From DASWFI01 sp036394315 (GTDB lineage: Bacteria; Patescibacteriota; Doudnabacteria; UBA920; O2-02-FULL-48-8): DNA of 5,982 bases. Under the pieces are notes generated by a model. That model searched no databases. It saw only the letters and a program-made list of their open reading frames with translations, and had not been told where the DNA came from. The DNA lies in NCBI GenBank assembly GCA_036394315.1, contig DASWFI010000033.1, positions 1-5,982 on the forward strand, in the 5' to 3' direction. Shown one piece after another: positions 1-4,097 of this stretch. The position numbers and the translations under genes were made by a program. The stretch's first letter is position 1, and each line of letters starts with the position of its first letter.

Positions 1-139
1 ACAGATTGCGGGATCTCGTGGGCTCGAAAAATCGAATTTTACGAGCGCGCACTAAAACACCGCTTTGCTGAATTTTGCGGTTGAAACGTCGAAGTAAACT
101 TTCAAAGGATTCGTTGTCTTTTCTTTTAACCTCTACCAA
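1..139 (-). CDS. rpsU: 30S ribosomal protein S21, 5' part, cut by the window edge
   Basis: S21 is a small basic protein of the 30S subunit, bound near the 3' end of 16S rRNA, where it helps mRNA binding at initiation. The reverse strand reads 46 codons, beginning (L/M)VEVKRKDNESFESLLRRF and continuing through NRKIQQSGVL and RKIRFFEPTRSRNL. This matches the S21 pattern of a short beta start, N-E-x-(F/L)-(D/E), then LRRF-x-R and a G-(V/I)-L block followed by a basic helix. The rest lies beyond base 1. I place the start at TTG (139-137). A Shine-Dalgarno AAAGGGG (154-148) sits 8 nt upstream, and the protein then begins where S21 normally does. A GTG at 148-146 overlaps the Shine-Dalgarno. An ATG at 181-179 lies upstream of the likely transcription start. 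The family is secure; the start is fairly secure. Confidence 0.88.
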   Translation of the reverse strand, partial: MVEVKRKDNESFESLLRRFNRKIQQSGVLVRARKIRFFEPTRSRNL

Positions 140-147
140 ATAAACCA

Positions 148-156
148 CCCCTTTCT
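148..156 (-). promoter_or_regulatory. Shine-Dalgarno of rpsU
   Basis: The reverse strand reads AGAAAGGGG here, 8 nt before the TTG chosen as the rpsU start. It is the only convincing Shine-Dalgarno ahead of any gene in the window. It decides the start, because the in-frame GTG at 148-146 begins inside it and the in-frame ATG lies too far upstream. Confidence 0.65.
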
Positions 157-171
157 CTGTAAGATGGGGCA

Positions 172-200
172 AGTATAACATAAATTGACCAAAAGATCAA
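172..200 (-). promoter_or_regulatory. Extended -10 promoter of rpsU
   Basis: On the minus strand a -35 element TTGATC (200-195) is followed by 17 bp and a -10 element TATACT (177-172). The -10 is preceded by TGT, giving the extended form TGnTATACT. The start point would fall near 166-164, leaving a leader of about 26 nt that contains the Shine-Dalgarno but excludes the upstream ATG. It lets rpsU be transcribed separately from hisS. Assigned by consensus match only. Confidence 0.5.
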
Positions 201-204
201 TTTA
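181..204 (-). repeat. Inverted repeat between hisS and rpsU
   Basis: A 10-bp stem (181-190 with 195-204) encloses a 4-nt loop. In minus-strand RNA the loop is UUUU and the one imperfect pair becomes a G-U wobble; in plus-strand RNA that pair is an A-C mismatch. It begins just after the hisS stop codon and covers the -35 and spacer of the rpsU promoter. There is no T-run after the stem, so it is not a standard intrinsic terminator. It could protect the hisS 3' end or act as an operator. Confidence 0.5.
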
Positions 205-206
205 AT

Positions 207-1487
207 TCATTTACCCAGTCGTTTTTTGACTTCCTCGATGATCCGCTCGTAGGTAAATAATTCCTGCATGCCGGAACGGACATCGCGCAAGATCACTGTG
301 CCTTCACGCGCTTCCTTCTGCCCGATGATCAGGGCAATGCTGACTTTATTTGACTCCGCCAGCTTCAATTGGGTTTTGATCGAACCAGGACCTATAAATT
401 CCGAGGCCACGATGTTATGATTCCATAATTCCGTAAACAAACGCAGGGTTTTTTTGGCAGCCAAATCGCCCAATGGCACCAAAAACACGTCCACTTTATT
501 TTTGTTTACAAATTTCACATTGGCCGCTTCCAGAGCGGAGAGAATTTTATCCATGGTGCCGACAAATCCCAGGGCCTGCGAGGGCGCTCCGCCCAATCCC
601 TGGATCAAATCATCCGCATGCCCGCCAAATCCCAAAGTCGTCTCCCCGGTTTCGTTGCGCGAGCGGATTTCAAACACCGTGCGGCGCGACCAGGGCTTGC
701 CGATGACTTTTTGATTCAGGTTGTAAGCAATCCCCAATTCGTCCAGACCTTCCAGCACTCCGATAAAATGCCGCCGGCAGTTTTCACAAAGAAAATCTAT
801 GATGACTGGCGCTTCACTGGCCACAGTGGAACAAGAAAGGTTGGTGCAGGCCAAAATCTGCAAAGGTTGGTTGTTTTCCAGATTTTCAATGCAGTTTTCA
901 CAAAGATCGTATTTTTTATCTTTAAAATAATTCTTCAACTGTTCCTGGTACCCGGGCAAACATTCAATGCAGCCGATATTGTTGATTTCCAATGACAAAG
1001 ATGGCAATCCGATTTCTGAAAACAATTTTAACAAAAGATTTATCAGCTGAGCGTCGGCTATTGGAGCCGTCTGACCAAAAATTTGAAAACCGAATTCTGA
1101 AGTTTGTTTTGCTTCGCCGTTGTTGCTAAGCCAGGCTACCGGTGAGTCGTAATACCACTTCGTCACTTTCTCCCGTTCAGGAAAATGATGCTCCAAATAA
1201 ATACGGCCCAAACTGAATATATTTGTCGGTTTAAGAGCTATGAGATTATTTTTGGCGTCGTTGAAAGAGATGATCTGATCAGTTCCCTGTGACCAAAAAT
1301 TGAACAGTCGCGCGTCCTCCAGCACCGGGGTTTCAACTTTGGCATAACCGAAAGTGTGCGCCAAGGCTAAGAGTTTTTCCGAAAAAACATCCAAAGACAT
1401 ATGATGCTCGGGCAGGAGGTCCATGGCTCCCGCCAGCCGCGGCGGAGCTTTTTCTATAGTTGGAGTTAATTTCTTTGGTCTTCCCAT
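207..1487 (-). CDS. hisS: Histidyl-tRNA synthetase family protein, probably catalytically degenerate
   Basis: This 426-residue protein has HisRS length and layout: a class II core (about 16-320) and a C-terminal anticodon-binding domain (about 331-426). Recognisable HisRS stretches are DLLPE (23-27), GxAYxxNQ (252-259), RTVFE (269-273), GLGGAP (297-302) and IIGQKE (387-392). The catalytic signatures are not kept. RPEGT reads KPTNI (86-90). The motif 2 arginine loop (FRxERPQxGRYRQF in typical HisRS) reads WYYDSPVAWLSNNGEAKQ. RGLDYY reads GKPWSR (263-268) with one residue missing. GGRYDGL reads GGHADDL (288-294). Motif 3 GLER reads GTMDK. Four Cys pairs (173/176, 196/199, 214/219, 234/237) could bind zinc. 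The start ATG has no Shine-Dalgarno; the N-terminus GRPKK is basic. The family is certain. Ligase activity is doubtful, and a regulatory or tRNA-binding paralogue is my inference. Confidence 0.85.
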   Translation of the reverse strand: MGRPKKLTPTIEKAPPRLAGAMDLLPEHHMSLDVFSEKLLALAHTFGYAKVETPVLEDARLFNFWSQGTDQIISFNDAKNNLIALKPTNIFSLGRIYLEHHFPEREKVTKWYYDSPVAWLSNNGEAKQTSEFGFQIFGQTAPIADAQLINLLLKLFSEIGLPSLSLEINNIGCIECLPGYQEQLKNYFKDKKYDLCENCIENLENNQPLQILACTNLSCSTVASEAPVIIDFLCENCRRHFIGVLEGLDELGIAYNLNQKVIGKPWSRRTVFEIRSRNETGETTLGFGGHADDLIQGLGGAPSQALGFVGTMDKILSALEAANVKFVNKNKVDVFLVPLGDLAAKKTLRLFTELWNHNIVASEFIGPGSIKTQLKLAESNKVSIALIIGQKEAREGTVILRDVRSGMQELFTYERIIEEVKKRLGK

Positions 1488-1502
1488 AATATTAGTTGTG
1501 AG

Positions 1503-1532
1503 ATTAAAAATTTAAGTTCGAACAACTGACAA
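1503..1532 (-). promoter_or_regulatory. Candidate promoter of hisS
   Basis: The minus strand reads TTGTCA (1532-1527), an 18-bp spacer, then TTTAAT (1508-1503). Each element matches consensus at 5 of 6 positions. The start point would fall near 1496, giving a leader of only about 9 nt before the hisS ATG, which fits the lack of a Shine-Dalgarno. The region is AT-rich, so a chance match is possible. Confidence 0.35.
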
Positions 1533-1539
1533 CTTAAAT
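1510..1539 (-). repeat. 9-bp inverted repeat between lepB and hisS, possible weak terminator
   Basis: ATTTAAGTT (1510-1518) and AACTTAAAT (1531-1539) are perfect reverse complements around a 12-nt loop. On the minus strand the stem follows the lepB stop by a few bases and runs into five T residues (1510-1506). That is the geometry of an intrinsic terminator, but the stem is almost all A-T and would be weak. The same bases hold the candidate hisS promoter, with its -35 mostly in the loop, so an operator is equally possible. Confidence 0.4.
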
Positions 1540-1544
1540 CTATT

Positions 1545-2174
1545 TTATAAACCGTAAGCCGGGCTTTGCGTAAAGACCTTAAAATCTGTCAGGGGGAGGA
1601 CGCGGATCAGAGTCCTGCCCACGATATCGCTTTTGGGCAATGGCCCCCAGGAGCGCGAGTCGGAAGAAGCCAGCCGATTGTCTCCCATCATAAAGTATTG
1701 ATCCGAGCTTAAAGTCAAAGTCTTGCTCCCCCCCACTATGATCGGGTCCTGCGTATAGGTTAAGCCTTGATTCGGCAGGTATTTTTCATCGAGTGCAACA
1801 CCCTGGGGATGGCTTGCGTTAAAAATGGTAATCTTGCCATTATCAATCTGAATTTTTTCACCCGGCAACCCTATAATCCGCTTTATAAAATCCTGTTTTG
1901 GGTCGCGGGGATAATGCATTACTATCACTTCTCCTCGCACTGGCTGGCGGAAATGGTAAGTCAGTTTGTCGACAATCAGATATTGGGCGTTTCGAAAATT
2001 CGGTTCCATGGATGATCCGGAAACAATGTAGGGCTGAAATACAAAATAACGAATCGGGACGATAATTACAAGCGCGATCAGTACTATTTTCAAAAAATCC
2101 CAGATAAAAAGCCAGGTTGCAGCAAAGCTGCCAAAAAAATTTCGATTAGGTGTTTGATTGATTGGTTGATCCAT
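1545..2174 (-). CDS. lepB: Signal peptidase I
   Basis: This membrane-bound serine protease removes signal peptides from proteins exported through Sec or Tat, acting on the outer face of the cytoplasmic membrane. The 209-residue protein has a short cytoplasmic N-terminus, one membrane segment at about 22-46, then the S26 catalytic domain. The nucleophile is Ser55 in SGSSMEP (52-58) and the general base is Lys98 in FIKRIIGLPGE (96-106). The GDNRxxSxDSRxWG box spans 164-177. All conserved boxes are intact, so it should be active. The size and single N-terminal anchor resemble Gram-positive SipS-type enzymes rather than the larger two-anchor E. coli LepB. The ATG has no Shine-Dalgarno. It lies 52 nt downstream of tRNA-Val on the same strand and may be co-transcribed with it. 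Confidence 0.96.
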   Translation of the reverse strand: MDQPINQTPNRNFFGSFAATWLFIWDFLKIVLIALVIIVPIRYFVFQPYIVSGSSMEPNFRNAQYLIVDKLTYHFRQPVRGEVIVMHYPRDPKQDFIKRIIGLPGEKIQIDNGKITIFNASHPQGVALDEKYLPNQGLTYTQDPIIVGGSKTLTLSSDQYFMMGDNRLASSDSRSWGPLPKSDIVGRTLIRVLPLTDFKVFTQSPAYGL

Positions 2175-2193
2175 ACAAAAATATGTTAATTGT

Positions 2194-2207
2194 GGGGCAT
2201 GAACCCC
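2194..2207 (-). repeat. Small GC hairpin between tRNA-Val and lepB
   Basis: GGGG (2194-2197) and CCCC (2204-2207) flank a 6-nt loop, giving a short strong hairpin in an otherwise AT-rich 52-nt spacer. A T5 run just after the tRNA precedes the hairpin on the minus strand instead of following it, and no T-run directly follows it. A terminator is therefore unlikely. It may mark or protect the lepB mRNA 5' end after tRNA processing. Confidence 0.3.
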
Positions 2208-2226
2208 TCATTAGTAGTTAAAATTC

Positions 2227-2301
2227 TGGTGGGCGGTACAGGATTCGAACCTGTGGCCCCTGCAATGTGAATGCAATGCTCTACCGCTGAGCTAACCGCC
2301 C
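2227..2301 (-). tRNA. tRNA-Val (anticodon CAC), CCA encoded
   Basis: A complete cloverleaf reads on the minus strand. The acceptor stem is GGGCGGT with ACCGCCC. The D arm is GCTC/GAGC around a short 7-nt loop AGCGGTA. The anticodon stem is TTGCA/TGCAG with one G-U pair, and its loop TTCACAT places anticodon CAC at 2269-2267. The variable region is 5 nt, and the T arm is ACAGG/CCTGT around TTCGAAT. Discriminator A73 is followed by an encoded CCA (2229-2227). CAC reads GUG, so this is valine, and A73 with a GGGCG-type acceptor agrees with bacterial tRNA-Val. CAC is a specialist anticodon, which implies at least one more tRNA-Val (UAC or GAC) elsewhere. It is the first gene of the minus-strand cluster. 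Confidence 0.97.
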
Positions 2302-2352
2302 GCAACGCATGACCCATTAACGTAGCTTTAACAGCTTAACAGATAAGCGGCA

Positions 2353-2381
2353 TTGAAATCAACACGTGAAAAGCGTATAAT
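2353..2381 (+). promoter_or_regulatory. Sigma70-type promoter of the LCP gene
   Basis: TTGAAA (2353-2358), exactly 17 bp, then a perfect TATAAT (2376-2381). This is the best promoter match in the window. Transcription would begin near 2388, giving a leader of about 55 nt before the LCP start. With no clear promoter or terminator before der, it may also serve der and pth. Confidence 0.75.
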
Positions 2382-2382
2382 A

Positions 2383-2396
2383 TTTAAGCACTTAAA
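2383..2396. promoter_or_regulatory. Palindrome at the predicted start point, possible operator
   Basis: TTTAAG, 2 bp, then CTTAAA forms a 14-bp palindrome immediately downstream of the -10 box, covering the predicted transcription start. An operator in this position would block initiation. The same half-site TTTAAG/CTTAAA occurs in the inverted repeat between lepB and hisS. It is short and AT-rich, so chance cannot be excluded. Confidence 0.25.
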
Positions 2397-2443
2397 CACT
2401 CGATACTGCCACAACTGAATATTAATAAAATTACCTTAGCCTA

Positions 2444-3994
2444 ATGACAAACTTTGACGCAATCCGGCCAGTTCATCATCATTTTGCAAGCAATGAATTA
2501 ACGCCTCGCCCCCGAAAGCCACGACGAAAATGGAAGTGGCTGCTTTTGATTTTAATTTTACTCGCAGGAATCAGTTTTGTCGGATACAACCTTATAGCTA
2601 AGACAAATAAAATCTTTACCGGCAATCAAAATATTTTTCAAAGGATCACTGGGCTACTGATCAGTCCTGACAAACCTATGATCGGCGAGGAAGAGGGACA
2701 AATAAATATTCTACTGATGGGAGTGGGCGGTCCTGGACACGACGGTCCGTTTCTAACTGATACTATGATTGTGGTCAGCATTAATACGAAGACAAATGAA
2801 GTGATTTTGACTTCTATTCCCCGTGATTTCATGATCACGCTTCCAAATCGGGGCTTTCAAAAAATAAACGCGACTTACGCATATGCTGAAAAGGATAATC
2901 CGGGCACTGGGGGTGATGCCGCTTTACAAAAATTGGAAGAACTTACCGGCCTTAAAATTCCCTACTATGCAATGCTCGACTTTAAAGGATTTGTAAAAGC
3001 GGTGGATGACGTGGGTGGTGTCGATATAACTATTGATAAAACTTTTACTGATTCTTCTTTTCCTGATGAGGACATCGGATACATAGCGCCGGTTACTTTT
3101 ACCAAAGGCCCGGAACACATGAATGGCGCGCGGGCGCTGATATTTACCCGTTCACGTCACGGAAATAACGGGGAAGGATCGGATTTTGCCAGAAGCGAAA
3201 GGCAGAAAAAAATTATCTCGGCCATGAAAGAAAAGGCTCTGGGACTTAAGCTTAATGATCTAAAAACACTCAATAATCTTCTATCCACCTTTACTGACAG
3301 TATTCGCACCAACTTAGAACCATACCAACTCAAACGAATAGCAGATATTGCTACCAAGGTTCCTGCCAAAGCAATCTATTCATTCGCCCTTGATCCAGAT
3401 GACAAACTTATTTGTGCAGGCATGATCGATCTGGCTACTGGTAAACCTCCAGTGCCAATTATCGTACCACCACCAGTAGTAACTGACCCCACACTGGCCC
3501 CGCCGGCTCCTTCTTCCAAACGCAGCCCCACACCTACCCCAAAATCAAGTCCTACTCCCGCGCCTACTCCAATTCCAGTACCGATATCCGAAGATCCGAC
3601 ACCAACGACTGCCAACCCTCCGACTACTGCCTATGTAGTACTTCCTTGCAATGGTAAAAGCGTGGCCGACATTCATAAATTTTTACAGAACACGTCAGAG
3701 CTTGCCAAACTGCGAAAAGAATCAGCGGTAGTGGAAATTCAAAACTCTACCGGCAAATCCGGCCTCGCTGCCACTAAATTCAAAACCTTGGCGGGCAATG
3801 GCATAAACGCCCGCTTCACCTCTTTCCTGGGTAAAGTTCCTTATGACCAAACAATTCTTTACGATAACTCCCACGGTAGCAAGCCCAATACTCTAGATTA
3901 CTTGAAAACCAAATACAGTCTTACTACTTCGGATATTAACTATACCTCATCAACTGCGGATTTTGTGATAATATTAGGGAAAGACGCGCTCTAA
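2444..3994 (+). CDS. LytR-CpsA-Psr (LCP) family envelope protein with LytR_C domain
   Basis: LCP proteins transfer lipid-linked glycopolymers such as teichoic acids or capsule-like polysaccharides onto cell-wall peptidoglycan. The 516-residue protein has a basic cytoplasmic N-terminus with an HHH run (11-13) and one membrane anchor at about 31-50. An extracellular LCP domain spans about 86-265. It shows INILLMGVG (87-95), a TDTM aspartate (D106), SIPRD (124-128), KINATYA (140-146), FTRSRH (234-239) and SDFARSERQ (246-254). The Arg and Asp residues in these motifs are the usual pyrophosphate and magnesium ligands. A Pro/Thr-rich linker (about 335-395) leads to a LytR_C domain (about 397-516) with VVEIQNSTGKSGLA and a final ADFVIILG. 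The exact substrate cannot be read from the sequence. The ATG lacks a Shine-Dalgarno; I kept it because it precedes the basic-anchor topology and lies downstream of the promoter. Confidence 0.93.
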   Translation: MTNFDAIRPVHHHFASNELTPRPRKPRRKWKWLLLILILLAGISFVGYNLIAKTNKIFTGNQNIFQRITGLLISPDKPMIGEEEGQINILLMGVGGPGHDGPFLTDTMIVVSINTKTNEVILTSIPRDFMITLPNRGFQKINATYAYAEKDNPGTGGDAALQKLEELTGLKIPYYAMLDFKGFVKAVDDVGGVDITIDKTFTDSSFPDEDIGYIAPVTFTKGPEHMNGARALIFTRSRHGNNGEGSDFARSERQKKIISAMKEKALGLKLNDLKTLNNLLSTFTDSIRTNLEPYQLKRIADIATKVPAKAIYSFALDPDDKLICAGMIDLATGKPPVPIIVPPPVVTDPTLAPPAPSSKRSPTPTPKSSPTPAPTPIPVPISEDPTPTTANPPTTAYVVLPCNGKSVADIHKFLQNTSELAKLRKESAVVEIQNSTGKSGLAATKFKTLAGNGINARFTSFLGKVPYDQTILYDNSHGSKPNTLDYLKTKYSLTTSDINYTSSTADFVIILGKDAL

Positions 3995-3996
3995 TA

Positions 3997-4097
3997 TCAT
4001 GTCAGGTAGTGAAAATTTGATATACGTTTTGCGAATCAAAACGTATTAATTACCTGGCGTAACCTATGTTTAATCAAATTTCTACTACCTGATATGA
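3997..4097 (+). promoter_or_regulatory. Long inverted repeat covering the der start codon; candidate RNA switch
   Basis: Bases 3997-4021 pair with 4073-4097 over 25 positions: 22 Watson-Crick pairs, 2 G-U pairs and one A-C mismatch at 4012/4082. The right arm contains the der start codon (4094-4096), which pairs with CAT at 3998-4000. A rival pairing joins 3999-4010 to 4049-4060 (12 continuous pairs, 3 of them G-U). It uses the same left arm and would leave the start codon free. The motif CAGGTA/TACCTG occurs three times (4003, 4051, 4086). No T-run follows, so this is not an intrinsic terminator. It acts in RNA only if der is transcribed from upstream. A miniature inverted-repeat element is the main alternative; I see no flanking target duplication. 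Confidence 0.55.
4022..4046 (+). repeat. Perfect 10-bp hairpin inside the der leader
   Basis: ATACGTTTTG (4022-4031) and CAAAACGTAT (4037-4046) are exact reverse complements around a 5-nt loop CGAAT. The hairpin abuts the left arm of the larger repeat and is compatible with both alternative outer pairings, so it could act as a fixed folding nucleus. Confidence 0.6.

Noticed and set aside
179..181. ATG as the rpsU start
   Set aside because: It would add 14 residues not typical of S21, has no Shine-Dalgarno, and lies upstream of the predicted transcription start.
618..995. 125-codon plus-strand frame inside the hisS-like gene
   Set aside because: It lies opposite a clearly homologous protein and shows no recognisable domain or ribosome binding site.
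2190..2210. GGGG-TTCATG-CCCC on the minus strand resembles a tRNA T arm, suggesting a tRNA remnant
   Set aside because: The loop is 6 nt, the stem 4 bp, and no acceptor or anticodon arm accompanies it.
2317..2340. Three TTAAC copies at 2317, 2328 and 2336
   Set aside because: Short, AT-rich and unevenly spaced; consistent with chance.
2333..2362. Minus-strand promoter for tRNA-Val (TTGATT at 2362-2357 with TAAGCT at 18 bp), overlapping the plus-strand -35
   Set aside because: The -10 match is only 3 of 6, so it is not listed as a feature, although the tRNA must have a promoter near here.
3376..3615. Antisense open frame opposite the Pro/Thr linker of the LCP gene, translating to a Gly/Val-rich protein
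   Set aside because: It is the complement of proline- and threonine-rich codons and has no family features or start signals.
4017..4070. Separate der promoter using TTGATA (4017-4022) or TATGTT (4065-4070)
   Set aside because: No partner element lies at an acceptable spacing for either hexamer.
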